From assembly GCA_017303975.1 (NCBI GenBank), contig JAFLBG010000039.1, forward strand, positions 1 through 35,883: 35,883 bases of DNA. The letters are read 5' to 3'. Below are positions 19,538 through 29,195 of the stretch, in pieces. The notes under the pieces are model-generated. The model searched no databases, was not told where the DNA came from, and worked only from the letters and a program-made list of their open reading frames with translations. Within the stretch, counting starts at the first letter, position 1, and each line of letters opens with the position of its first letter. The translations under genes and the position numbers were made by a program. The stretch comes from Bacteroidota bacterium (lineage in GTDB: Bacteria; Bacteroidota; Bacteroidia; JAFLBG01).

Positions 19538-21616
19538 TTACCAAATAATAGCTCTAGCGGTTTCAGGTTTGAATAATTTATCGCCCTCTTTTACTCCAAA
19601 TGCGTCATAGAATTCTTTCATATTTGCCAACGGGCCATTTACCCTGTATTGAGCAGGTGAATGTGGGTTTGTTACTATCATGTTGCGCAATGCTTCGTCT
19701 CTCATAGAATTTCTCCACGCTTGTGCCCAAGACAAGAAAAAACGTTGTTCTGCAGTAAAGCCATCAATTCTTTCTGGAGCAGGTTTCCCTTCAAATGATT
19801 TTTTTAGTGCATAGTAAGATAGTGTAAGTCCTCCCAAATCAGCAATGTTTTCTCCAAGTGTAAGCATTCCGTTTACGTGCATAGTATCAATTGGGCTATA
19901 GCCGTTAAATTGCTCAACTAAAATATTTGTTCTCTCCGAGAATTTTTTTCTGTCATCTGCAGTCCACCATTCTTTCAAGTTGCCATACGCATCATAGTGG
20001 CTTCCTTCGTCATCAAATCCGTGGGTAAGCTCATGGCCAATTACAGCTCCCATAGAACCGTAGTTTACTGCATCATCTGCATCCGGATTAAAAAACGGAG
20101 GTTGCATGATTCCTGCAGGGAATACAATTTCGTTTATTGTTGGGTCGTAATAGGCGTTTACGGTAGAAGGTGTCATTTGCCATTCTGTTTTATCTACGGG
20201 TTGGTTAATGCGTGCTATTTGATATTTCGCATCGAATACATTGGCAGCATATACATTTTTAATGTATGCGTCTCTTGTAATTTCTAGAGTAGAATAGTCC
20301 ATCCACTTATCTGGATAGCCAATTTTGCGAATAATGGTTGATAGTTTAACCAATGCTTGTTTCTTTGTAGAATCACTCATCCAAGTGAGATTTCCAATAC
20401 GTTCTTTATATACAGCCGTTAGGTTGTCAATCATTTCATTTACTTTTCTTTTCGATTCAGCAGTAAAATATTTTTCAACATACAATTGCCCTAATGCTTC
20501 ACCTAGTCCGTTGTCAACAGCTTCTACTGCTGTTTTCCAGCGTGGACGTTGATTTTTTATTCCATTTAGTTTTGTTCCATAGAATGCGAATGTGGCATCT
20601 ACAAAAGGTTTGCTTAGTTTGCTGGAAGCATTGCGTATCAAATTATATTTTAAGTAAATCGCTAAGTCTTTTATAGGAGTAGTTTTTACTAAGTTGTTTA
20701 GGTTTTGAAAAAATTCTGGTTGGCCTACTGAAATATCTTTAATATCATTTAGAGTTAATGCTGATAGAAAATTATTCCAGTTAATAGAAGGGTAAAGTGT
20801 TTTAATATCTTGAACCTTTTTTAAATTGTAGTTTGCTTCTGCATCTCTCAGTTGCACTCTGCTTCTTGATTTGGACGCAAGGGCAGTCTCAAAATCGAAA
20901 ATTTTTTCTGCAATTATCTTTGCTTCTTCCGTTGGTGTATTTACTAGCTCGAAAAGTGTTTGAATGTATTTTTTGTATTCTACACGTATCGATTCGTTTT
21001 TTTCATCTTTGTTGGTGTAGTAGTCCTTGTCAGGTAATCCGATTCCACCTTGGTACAAACCGGAAATATATCTAGAGCTGTTTTTTTGATCTACCGTAAT
21101 TCCAAAATTGAAAAAAGGATTCATTCCTTTCATATTTAGTTCTCCTGTAATGGAAGATAGGTCATCAAGATTTTGTATCGATTCGATTTTTTTTAACTCA
21201 TCCAAAATGGGAGAAAATCCTTGTTTGTCAAGTGTTGCAGTGTCTATTGCAGTATAATAGTAATCGGCAAGTTTTTGTTTTATGCTTCCCTTCTCATTGT
21301 TTTCTGTGGTAAGATTGTCTAGTATCTCACGTAAGTTTTTTTGATTTCTTTCATTTATTTCATTGAAATTTCCCCAAGCCGATTCAGACGAAGGAATGGG
21401 ATTGTTTTTAATCCAGTTGCCATTTACATATTGAAAAAAATCTTCCGTAGGGTTTATTGTTTTGTCAATATTCGCAGTGTCAATGGCAGGAAATGTCGAC
21501 TTGTGAGTAGTCGATAATGCATTGTGATCATTGGCTTTCTGGTTAATGCAAGATTGCAAAAATAGTACAGATGCTATTGTGATATAGCTAATTTGTTTTA
21601 AAGAAAATATGTGCAT
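19538..21616 (-). CDS. pepO: M13-family (neprilysin/PepO-like) zinc endopeptidase, lipoprotein
   Basis: About 692 residues from ATG 21616. I prefer this start to the in-frame ATG 21676 because it gives a compact lipoprotein signal (KQISYITIASVLFLQSC), with an acylated Cys about 23 residues in. The catalytic domain is complete: HELTH in VIGHELTHGFDDEGSHYDA (about residue 528), the third zinc ligand and activating Asp in ENIADLGGLTLSYYA (about residue 589), and substrate-binding NAYYDPTINEIVFPAGIMQPPFF. The protein ends in IIW, as the family usually ends in Trp. It is probably anchored in the periplasm or outer membrane and cleaves oligopeptides. A strong hairpin follows its stop codon. Confidence 0.93.
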   Translation of the reverse strand: MHIFSLKQISYITIASVLFLQSCINQKANDHNALSTTHKSTFPAIDTANIDKTINPTEDFFQYVNGNWIKNNPIPSSESAWGNFNEINERNQKNLREILDNLTTENNEKGSIKQKLADYYYTAIDTATLDKQGFSPILDELKKIESIQNLDDLSSITGELNMKGMNPFFNFGITVDQKNSSRYISGLYQGGIGLPDKDYYTNKDEKNESIRVEYKKYIQTLFELVNTPTEEAKIIAEKIFDFETALASKSRSRVQLRDAEANYNLKKVQDIKTLYPSINWNNFLSALTLNDIKDISVGQPEFFQNLNNLVKTTPIKDLAIYLKYNLIRNASSKLSKPFVDATFAFYGTKLNGIKNQRPRWKTAVEAVDNGLGEALGQLYVEKYFTAESKRKVNEMIDNLTAVYKERIGNLTWMSDSTKKQALVKLSTIIRKIGYPDKWMDYSTLEITRDAYIKNVYAANVFDAKYQIARINQPVDKTEWQMTPSTVNAYYDPTINEIVFPAGIMQPPFFNPDADDAVNYGSMGAVIGHELTHGFDDEGSHYDAYGNLKEWWTADDRKKFSERTNILVEQFNGYSPIDTMHVNGMLTLGENIADLGGLTLSYYALKKSFEGKPAPERIDGFTAEQRFFLSWAQAWRNSMRDEALRNMIVTNPHSPAQYRVNGPLANMKEFYDAFGVKEGDKLFKPETARAIIW

Positions 21617-21763
21617 AAGTAAATTGTATTTAGTGTGTTTTTGTAGTATAGTAGTAGTTGCGTTTACCTGTTTCATTTAGACTGGATTTAATATTTATGT
21701 TGTTCAGTTCTGTATTACTATTCAATCAAATTAGTAGCAAATTAGGTTGCCGAATTCAGGTGC

Positions 21764-21771
21764 CAAATATA
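21764..21771 (-). promoter_or_regulatory. Possible -7 element for the M13 peptidase gene
   Basis: TATATTTG on the minus strand matches TAnnTTTG and lies in the gap after the helicase-nuclease stop, about 150 bases before the preferred peptidase start. I see no convincing TTG at the right distance upstream, so support is weak. Confidence 0.3.
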
Positions 21772-21782
21772 AGATTTTTTGC

Positions 21783-24700
21783 CTAATCTATTGAAATAAG
21801 TTCAGGTTTGTCGGTGTAAAGAAGATATTTTTTTATTTCAGTATACCCCATTTTTTTTAGAATTGTTTCGTAGTTCTTTACTTGTAATTCATGTGTTTTT
21901 TGTACACTACCTGTTTTGTAATCAACTATTGAAACAATGTTTTTATCTATGATTACCCTGTCAGGCCTATATATAGCATCTTTAGGCACTAGCAAGTCTT
22001 TTTCCGAAACAATTAATTGGTTTGTTGGACTGAAAAGCTTTTTTATTTCTGTGTTACTTAAAAGTAAGTTTATATTGGCTAATAACGTTTCTTTTTCCGA
22101 GTTGTTTAGTATGTGCTGCTGCTCTAATTTGTCTATGGCTTGTGCAATGTCATTTTCATTGGTAAGATAGGAGAGGAGTTGATGCAAAAGTATTCCTTTT
22201 CGTATCGATGAATCTGTTTCGGATAATAGTTTTTCGGGGTTTAGTTTGGGTTGATTTATGTCGTAATACTCTTTTTTTATTGGTGTTAATTGGTAAATGG
22301 CAGATTGGGCTTTTTTATTATGTTTTTGAATATGGTTTTTTTGACCCCAACAATACTCAGTTTGTTCCGGACTATATAGCCCTGATTTTTTGAGAAAAAT
22401 GATAAAATAGTCGCTTGCGTGTGTACGTTCCTCTTTAGTTTGTGTTGTTGCCGAGCTCAAAATATATAATCGCTGCTCGGGTCTAGTTAGTGCTACATAG
22501 AGCAAATTGATTGTATCCAGTTGTAATTTATCCTCTTCATCTTTGTACGTTGATTCGTATTCTGTTTTTAAAAGTTGTTTGTTTAATGATAATACCGAAG
22601 CCGACAATTTTGGAATTTCGGGTTTGTTAATAAATACCCACTTGTTGTTAGTTTTGGACTTTATTTCCCATTGGGCAAAAGGAAAAATAACAACGGGGAA
22701 TTCTAGCCCCTTTGATTTGTGTATGGTTAGCAGCTGAATTGCATTTTCGTTTTCATCAATGGTAACAGATGGTTTGTACGATTCTAGTTCCCAGTAAGCT
22801 ATAAATTCGGCAAGATTGTTTTTGTTTTTCTTTGAGAAATTATACACTTCGTCTATAAATGCAAAGTGGAATCTGTTGTTGGGAGTATCTTTTAAAAAGA
22901 TAGACCTTAGTATATATATGATTTTTAATAAGGAAAGATCTTTTAGTTCTGCACTATTTATGGAATAGGTATGTAAGAGGTATTTGAAAAAGTTATCCTT
23001 TGCTCTTTCCTTAGCCGAAAAAAAGTCTATCAACTTTATTGTATGGTCTTTAGTCGATAAATATTGGATTACATAGGCTAATGATGTTTGGCAATTATCA
23101 AATGTGATAATTTTTAAAAACTCAATAATGAAATTAATGTCGTTGTGTTTTTTTAAAAAAAGCGCTTCGTTAGAAATTACAGGAATGTTTTTTTCTAAAA
23201 GATAAACGGCAATTAGTTGAGCGTGCGTGTTTTTTCTGCTTATGATAGCAATGTCTTTGTAGTTAAAGCCTGCTGCAATGCATTCATCAATATGTTCTTT
23301 TGTTTTTTCGAGTATCAGTTGTTCGTTTTCCTTTTTAGTATTTATTTCGTCAAACAGAAAATTTAATTGTACATATCCGCCCTCTTTTTCTGTATTATAA
23401 TTCTGTTCGTGTGCTATATATATTTTTTTCTGAAAATTGGAGAACGATTCATTTAAATTTGAAAAGAAAGAGTTGTTAAATTTTACAATTTCCGGTAAGC
23501 TTCTAAAGTTGCTGTTTAGTTGATTTTCTTTATAGTGATTATAAATACTGCTGTTTTGCGCAAAGTCTTTTATATCTACAAATTGTTCTACATTCCCACT
23601 TCTCCACCTGTAAATGGATTGTTTGGCATCTCCTACAATTAAGCTACTGTGGCCATTAGATAACGAATTTTCTACAAGAGGAAATAGGTTGCTCCATTGA
23701 AGTTCAGAGGTGTCTTGAAATTCATCAATAAGCAGGTAATTGTATTTTTCGCCAACACGTTCGTATATAAAAGGAATGGGTTCTGTTTTAATAATATTTC
23801 CAATAATTCTGTTAAACTCTGATATGTGTATTGTTTGATTTTGCTCTTTTATTTGTGTAATTAATTTTTCAATTTCATTTAAAACAGCTACTACATGTAT
23901 GTTTTTAAGCAAGTTGTTGTATAAAATATAGTTGCTTTCGTTTGCGGAAAATAAGTTTTCTATTTCCGAATAATATTTTGCCAGTTGCTCTTTTATCTCA
24001 TTAATGCAATCTGTTTTTTCTGCACTTGCTTTGGCAGAAGCCCATTTGTTTGAGGTTATTGTTTTTGACGCATTACCATTCCCTTTTATTTCGTCAAAGC
24101 CCTGCTGAGTATATTTTTTGAAGAAGCTGTAAATGCCGGCATTGCCATACGCTAAGTCAGAAGGCGAAATGTTTTTTGAATGAATAAGTGTTAACGCTTT
24201 TTTACAAATTTCAATTACAGAACTCTCTAAGATTCCTATTTCTTTATCAATAGTGTCTTTTATTTCTTTAAAGTCGGCTAATGTTAGGTTTTTAATTTTT
24301 TCAAGATATACAGCGGTATCGTCTTTTAAAATATCTTCAGAAAGTAGCAATAAATCTTTTTTTATGTTCCAAGATTTGCTTTGGTCAATTTTGCTGAACG
24401 AATAATTTATAAGAGCATTGGTTAAATCCTTGTCATGACCTATTTTCGATACTAATAAATCAATCGTCTGGTTGAGTAATTTTTTTGTGTCTGTTTCAAT
24501 TTCGAAAGCTGCAGGAATGTTTAGGTCGTGCGCAAAAGTTCTAATAATTTTATTTACAAAACTATCAATAGTACTTACCGAAAAATCAGAATAATTATGA
24601 AGTATAGAGCTGAGGACAATTCCGGCACGTTCTTTTATTTCAATTGCGTTAAGTTTGGGGCTGAGTTCTTTTTCTAGTATTTCTAGTAAGGCTTTGTTGT

Positions 24701-24914
24701 TTTGTGTAGTAGATAAATCTTTCAATGAGGATATTATTCTATCCTTCATTTCATTCGCAGCTTTATTGGTAAAAGTGATTGCTAAAATATGTCTGAACCC
24801 ACTTGGGTTTTCGCTAGCCTTAGCTATACAAATTGCCAAATAGTTTTTTACTAAAGTAAAAGTTTTGCCCGATCCGGCAGATGATTTATATACATTAAAA
24901 CTCACTGGCAGCAA
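21783..24914 (-). CDS. UvrD/RecB (AddA)-like helicase-nuclease
   Basis: This 1043-residue SF1A helicase carries a C-terminal RecB-type nuclease, as in AddA/RecB enzymes that process DNA double-strand ends. The Walker A SSAGSGKTF is at about residues 10-18, motif Ia TFTNKAANEMKDRI at ~49, motif II LLIDEFQDTSELQW at ~393, motif III VGDAKQSIYRWR at ~425, motif V LLTIHKSKGLEFPVVIF at ~724, and motif VI LLYVALTRPEQRLYIL at ~804. Near residues 983-999, YRPDRVIIDKNIVSIVDYKTG supplies the Asp and DYK of the PD-(D/E)XK site. No ATG lies near the start. TTG 24914 or GTG 24905 must serve; GTG directly before SFNVYKSSAG fits the family N-terminus. No AddB-like partner gene is seen in the window. Confidence 0.88.
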   Translation of the reverse strand: MLPVSFNVYKSSAGSGKTFTLVKNYLAICIAKASENPSGFRHILAITFTNKAANEMKDRIISSLKDLSTTQNNKALLEILEKELSPKLNAIEIKERAGIVLSSILHNYSDFSVSTIDSFVNKIIRTFAHDLNIPAAFEIETDTKKLLNQTIDLLVSKIGHDKDLTNALINYSFSKIDQSKSWNIKKDLLLLSEDILKDDTAVYLEKIKNLTLADFKEIKDTIDKEIGILESSVIEICKKALTLIHSKNISPSDLAYGNAGIYSFFKKYTQQGFDEIKGNGNASKTITSNKWASAKASAEKTDCINEIKEQLAKYYSEIENLFSANESNYILYNNLLKNIHVVAVLNEIEKLITQIKEQNQTIHISEFNRIIGNIIKTEPIPFIYERVGEKYNYLLIDEFQDTSELQWSNLFPLVENSLSNGHSSLIVGDAKQSIYRWRSGNVEQFVDIKDFAQNSSIYNHYKENQLNSNFRSLPEIVKFNNSFFSNLNESFSNFQKKIYIAHEQNYNTEKEGGYVQLNFLFDEINTKKENEQLILEKTKEHIDECIAAGFNYKDIAIISRKNTHAQLIAVYLLEKNIPVISNEALFLKKHNDINFIIEFLKIITFDNCQTSLAYVIQYLSTKDHTIKLIDFFSAKERAKDNFFKYLLHTYSINSAELKDLSLLKIIYILRSIFLKDTPNNRFHFAFIDEVYNFSKKNKNNLAEFIAYWELESYKPSVTIDENENAIQLLTIHKSKGLEFPVVIFPFAQWEIKSKTNNKWVFINKPEIPKLSASVLSLNKQLLKTEYESTYKDEEDKLQLDTINLLYVALTRPEQRLYILSSATTQTKEERTHASDYFIIFLKKSGLYSPEQTEYCWGQKNHIQKHNKKAQSAIYQLTPIKKEYYDINQPKLNPEKLLSETDSSIRKGILLHQLLSYLTNENDIAQAIDKLEQQHILNNSEKETLLANINLLLSNTEIKKLFSPTNQLIVSEKDLLVPKDAIYRPDRVIIDKNIVSIVDYKTGSVQKTHELQVKNYETILKKMGYTEIKKYLLYTDKPELISID

Positions 24915-24993
24915 GTTAAATTAAACTTGGCAAATTATATTATTATAGTTAATTTAAATTTTTATTAAATACTAGGCAAATTCTACTATTCAG

Positions 24994-26880
24994 GTGGCTA
25001 AAAAGAGTAATAATTCAATAAAAAAATCAAGTGCAACTATTCCTTCATTGGGTTTGATTTTTATTATAGTCGCCACTATAGTTTCTTATTTTCCAACATT
25101 TACTAACGAACTGATTATTAATTGGGATGACCATTTATACATTACAGATTACGATGGTATAAAGAAACTCGATTTTAAATCTGTTTATAAGTTATTTACT
25201 AGCTTTCATTACGAAAACTACCATCCCCTTACTAATCTTACGAATGCTATTGAGTATAGTATTTGGGAGTTGAATCCGCTTCCATATCATGCAATTAATT
25301 TGTTGCTTCACTTATTTAATGTGTATTTGGTTTATTTGCTTATAAAACAACTGTTAAACCATGAAACAATAGCCCTTGTAAGCGCTGCTGTTATGGGTAT
25401 ACATCCTATGCATGTTGAATCGGTAGCATGGGCCTCCGAACGAAAGGATGTATTGTATGCATTCTTTTTTCTGCTGTCTGCTATTATGTACATAAAATTT
25501 GATAGAACAAATGAACGTAAGTTTTATCTGTGGTCAGTGGTTTTATTTTTATGCTCCTGTTTGTCCAAGTCGGCCGCTGTGGTGCTTCCTCTTTTTTTGT
25601 TTGCAATAAATTATTTTAATGAAAAGCGTAGTATTAGAAAGAATGCAGCATTAATTCCCTTTTTTGCACTGTCTGTTCTCTTTGGCTATATTGCAATTCT
25701 TTCGCAGGGCTCAACTGGTGCGACTTCTATGGTGCCTGATTATCCTTGGTACGACAAATTGTTTTTGTCTAGTTATGCAATTGTGTACTATGTCATCATG
25801 TTTGTAATGCCTGTGAATTTGAATGTTTTACACATGTACCCTGAAAAAGTGAATGGCTTTTTTCCTATAGAGTATTACATTGCTCCTGTTATTTTACTCC
25901 TACTTTTTATTTTCTTTTTTAAATTGTTTAAACAAGAGAGAAAGAGACTATTGCTAGGATTCTTGTTTTTTATTGCCGGATTAGTTTTAATTATCCAATT
26001 TGTTCCCGTAGGAAGAGCAATAGTTGCAGAACGATACACCTACATTCCATATATTGGTTTGTCAATTGTTGTGGCGGTTGTGCTCGCGCAAATAAAAGCA
26101 GGGTGGACTTCTTATGTTTATTATTCTTTTTTTGTGCTCTTTTGCATTATCACTTTTCAGCGGGTAAAAGTATGGAACAACGGGAACATTTTATTTTCTG
26201 ATGCAATAGATAAAACACCTAATGTGCCTCTTTTATGGTATAACAGAGGGTACTATAAACAATACAAAAATCAAGACCATGCAGATGCTTTGAATGATTT
26301 TAATGCTGCGTTAAAATTAGATTCGAATTACGCATTGGCTTATAATAATAGAGGGGGGGCAAAGTTTTTTCTAAAGGACTATTCCGGGGCTATAGCAGAT
26401 TATGATAAAGCCGTTGCATTAGATTCGGTAAGGACAGATGGCTATTATAATAGAGGATATGTAAAGCAAACAATTGGAGATTTACAAGGAGCTTTAAAAG
26501 ATTACACCAGTTCTGTAAGAGTAAAAAAGGAGAATGCTCATGTTGCTTTGTCGAGTAGGGCAGTAGTAAAAGAAAAGCTCAATGATTATGATGGAGCTAT
26601 TGCTGATTATACAGATGCAATAAGAATTTTGCCGGAATATTCACAAGCTTATTTCAATAGAGGTAATTTAAAGTATAGTATTAAGAAAGATTTACAAGGT
26701 GCAGCAAGCGACTATAAATCGGCTATTGCAATTGATAAGAAATATGCCGATGCCTACTTTAACTTAGGAATTGTTTCTCTTGATTTGGGTAATAAAACAG
26801 AGGCTTGTAATTCTTTAACAAATGCATTTAACTTAGGGCAAACAAGAGCGGGAGATTTATTAAAACAAAATTGCAGATAA
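24994..26880 (+). CDS. TMTC-like GT-C glycosyltransferase with C-terminal TPR repeats
   Basis: A 628-residue protein. Residues ~15-395 hold some ten or more hydrophobic segments. The acidic motif INWDDHLY in the first external loop (Asp45-Asp46) is typical of lipid-phosphate-sugar-using GT-C enzymes. The box HPMHVESVAWASERKDVLYA (about 138-157) is characteristic of the TMTC/O-mannosyltransferase-like family. Residues ~400-628 form about six tetratricopeptide repeats (for example LWYNRGYYKQYKNQDHADAL and AYNNRGGAKFFLKDYSGAIA). It may glycosylate a protein or glycan on the periplasmic side, but the acceptor is unknown. The start is GTG 24994, divergent from the helicase gene by 79 bases. It is the first gene of the glycan operon. 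Confidence 0.88.
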   Translation: MAKKSNNSIKKSSATIPSLGLIFIIVATIVSYFPTFTNELIINWDDHLYITDYDGIKKLDFKSVYKLFTSFHYENYHPLTNLTNAIEYSIWELNPLPYHAINLLLHLFNVYLVYLLIKQLLNHETIALVSAAVMGIHPMHVESVAWASERKDVLYAFFFLLSAIMYIKFDRTNERKFYLWSVVLFLCSCLSKSAAVVLPLFLFAINYFNEKRSIRKNAALIPFFALSVLFGYIAILSQGSTGATSMVPDYPWYDKLFLSSYAIVYYVIMFVMPVNLNVLHMYPEKVNGFFPIEYYIAPVILLLLFIFFFKLFKQERKRLLLGFLFFIAGLVLIIQFVPVGRAIVAERYTYIPYIGLSIVVAVVLAQIKAGWTSYVYYSFFVLFCIITFQRVKVWNNGNILFSDAIDKTPNVPLLWYNRGYYKQYKNQDHADALNDFNAALKLDSNYALAYNNRGGAKFFLKDYSGAIADYDKAVALDSVRTDGYYNRGYVKQTIGDLQGALKDYTSSVRVKKENAHVALSSRAVVKEKLNDYDGAIADYTDAIRILPEYSQAYFNRGNLKYSIKKDLQGAASDYKSAIAIDKKYADAYFNLGIVSLDLGNKTEACNSLTNAFNLGQTRAGDLLKQNCR

Positions 26881-26882
26881 AG

Positions 26883-28175
26883 GTGATAGAATACTATAAA
26901 AATAATTACAGTTTTTTAATTTTTATTTTGTTATGGTGGGTCTCTGCTACGATAAATTCTACTGTAGGGTTAGTAGTGCCAATACTAACGTTATTTTTAT
27001 TACAGCGCAAGCAAATGTATTCCGAAATATTTATTGGTTTTTTTTTCTTACTTGTATTGTCAGATTCCAACGAGGCTACTAAGCTTACTAAGCAAACATA
27101 TCTTGCGGTAATGTTTCTATTTCTTTTTATCGATAAAAATTATTTTCGTTTGTCGAACAATATTATAGGAGTGTTTTTGCCATTTGTTTACATTTCCATA
27201 TTGTGCGTATTTTTTTCTACAGAGTTTCAGTCGTCTTTGGAAAAAACTATTTCCTACACACTTATTTTATATGTAATTCCAACATATGCCATTAATATTT
27301 ATGAAGAGCAAAAAGAGCTATTCTTGTATAACATTATAGCATTTGTTTCTACATTGTTGGTATTAGGAATAATTATGTATTATGTTAATCCGGCTTTTGT
27401 AACTTCTGTAGGAAGATATAAAGGGCTTTTATTTAGAAATCCTAACGGAATGGGGGTTTTTACCGTTATTTTTTTCTTTTTTGTTTTATTTGCAAATGAT
27501 ATACATCCCACACTTTTTTCTTCCAAGCAACGGTATTATTTATATGCGGTTGGTTTTTTTACATTAATATTAGCATCTTCTAGAAACTCGTTAACAGCTG
27601 TTGCTATCCTATTCTTGTTTAAGGGGCTTTATCGTATTTCTTATTTTGTAGGTTTTTTGATGCTTGTTTTTATTGCAGTAATATTTCCATACTTCCTCGA
27701 TTTGCTCCAAGATTTAGCTTTTTCATTTAATCTTCAAGAATACTTTCGGTTAGAAACACTTGAAACAGCCTCCGGTAGGTATTTTGCTTGGCAGTTTGCC
27801 TGGGAAAATATTAAACTAAGTCCTTGGCTAGGAAATGGATTTGGTTATGTAGATGTTTTGTTCAACAATAATTTCAACTATTTGAATAAATCGGGCCACT
27901 TTGGTAATGTGCATAATTCATACCTTACCTTTTGGCTAGAGGTAGGTTTGTTAGGGTTATTAGCATTCATAATCCCATTATTGCTTTTATTTTTAAGAGG
28001 GTCAAAAAAATATGGTGTATCAATGCCAATGTTTTATGCGCTTTTATTCTCTATTAATTTCGAGTCTTGGCTTACGGGGTCATTAAATCCATACACTACT
28101 CCGCTGCTTGCTATAATTGCAATTTTAAATTACTCCTTAATTGAAAAAGAAGAAGATACTGTTCTTGTACACTGA
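26883..28175 (+). CDS. O-antigen ligase/polymerase-like (WaaL/Wzy) membrane protein
   Basis: About 430 residues with some ten or more hydrophobic segments. The WaaL/Wzy_C-type region has ASSRNSLTAVAILFLF near residue 230. It is followed by a large external loop with SGRYFAWQFAWENIKLSPWLGNGFG and HNSYLTFWLEVGLLGLLAF, where the His and the RxxxW stretch are the family's conserved features. Such proteins polymerise or ligate undecaprenyl-linked glycans in the periplasm. I place the start at GTG 26883, two bases after the preceding stop and behind an AAAGG; TTG 26871 is possible. Its last 35 bases overlap the next gene. Confidence 0.86.
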   Translation: MIEYYKNNYSFLIFILLWWVSATINSTVGLVVPILTLFLLQRKQMYSEIFIGFFFLLVLSDSNEATKLTKQTYLAVMFLFLFIDKNYFRLSNNIIGVFLPFVYISILCVFFSTEFQSSLEKTISYTLILYVIPTYAINIYEEQKELFLYNIIAFVSTLLVLGIIMYYVNPAFVTSVGRYKGLLFRNPNGMGVFTVIFFFFVLFANDIHPTLFSSKQRYYLYAVGFFTLILASSRNSLTAVAILFLFKGLYRISYFVGFLMLVFIAVIFPYFLDLLQDLAFSFNLQEYFRLETLETASGRYFAWQFAWENIKLSPWLGNGFGYVDVLFNNNFNYLNKSGHFGNVHNSYLTFWLEVGLLGLLAFIIPLLLLFLRGSKKYGVSMPMFYALLFSINFESWLTGSLNPYTTPLLAIIAILNYSLIEKEEDTVLVH

Positions 28176-29193
28176 GTTAGCTGATTATTTTTTATCATGC
28201 ATTAACTACCTCTCTGAAAACTATTCAGTAGATATTTTAATTGTTCGTTGGCCTGTAAATAAAGAAGCTCCTTTCAAATTTAATTTTACGGAAGGAGTTA
28301 AGGTAATTAGTAAACAAGATTATTCGTATTCAGAATTGGAAAAAATTGTTTCGAACTTTACTCCTGATTTTATTTACTGCAGCGGATGGATGGATAAAGA
28401 TTATTTGAAATTATGTAATACTAATAATTCGGCCAGAACAAAGGTATTAGGCTTGGATAATCATTGGGTAGGAAGTATTAGGCAAATGCTAGGTGTTATA
28501 TATGCCAGATTTTCGTTTGCTAATTATTTTACTCATTGTTGGGTTCCGGGGAGTAAGCAATACATCTACGCAAGAAAAATTGGTTTTTCTCCCAATCAAA
28601 TTAGAAAAGGGTTTTATTCTGCAGATGTTGCTTTATTTGATAAACACTATCATAGTTATGCACCATCAAAGAATGTAGATTATCCACATCGCTTTATATA
28701 TGTTGGCAGATACGCACCAGCTAAAGGTATCCAGGATTTGTGGAAAGCATTTGATGAGTTGCATTTAACTCAACCAAATGATTGGGAATTGTGGTGCTTG
28801 GGTACAGGTTCATTAGAGCCTTATGCTCATCCCAAGATCAAGCATTTTGGATTTGTACAGCCAACTCAATTGGTCGATTATATTCAGAAAACCGGAGTGT
28901 TTATTTTGCCGAGCACTTTTGAACCTTGGGGTGTTGTTGTACATGAATTTGCTGCTGCAGGTTTCCCATTGTTGTGCAGCAATAAAGTTGGGGCAAAAGA
29001 AATTTTTTTAGAAGAGAATAAAAACGGATTTGTTTTTGAATCCAACAATGTTGACTCTATTCTTCAAGCATTGAAAAAAGTAATAAATTTGAGTAATGCA
29101 GATTTGAATAAAATGGCACTTGAAAGCAATCGTATTTCAAAAAGGATTACTCCGGCACTTTGGTCTGAAACATTAATAGCAATGATAGAATAA
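28141..29193 (+). CDS. GT4-family (GT-B fold) glycosyltransferase
   Basis: A 350-residue cytoplasmic or membrane-associated glycosyltransferase. It opens KKKKILFLYTELADYFLSCI. The N-terminal domain has SGWMDKDYL and LGLDNHWVGSIRQMLG. The C-terminal GT4 domain begins at RFIYVGRYAPAKGIQDLW. It carries the nucleotide-sugar-binding E-x7-E motif in STFEPWGVVVHEFAAAGFPL (Glu about 261 and 269). The start is TTG 28141, 35 bases inside the preceding gene; no nearby alternative ATG exists, so TTG appears to be used. The transferred sugar is unknown. It is two bases from the following asparagine-synthase-like gene and clearly in the same operon. Confidence 0.9.
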   Translation: MKKKKILFLYTELADYFLSCINYLSENYSVDILIVRWPVNKEAPFKFNFTEGVKVISKQDYSYSELEKIVSNFTPDFIYCSGWMDKDYLKLCNTNNSARTKVLGLDNHWVGSIRQMLGVIYARFSFANYFTHCWVPGSKQYIYARKIGFSPNQIRKGFYSADVALFDKHYHSYAPSKNVDYPHRFIYVGRYAPAKGIQDLWKAFDELHLTQPNDWELWCLGTGSLEPYAHPKIKHFGFVQPTQLVDYIQKTGVFILPSTFEPWGVVVHEFAAAGFPLLCSNKVGAKEIFLEENKNGFVFESNNVDSILQALKKVINLSNADLNKMALESNRISKRITPALWSETLIAMIE

Positions 29194-29195
29194 GT

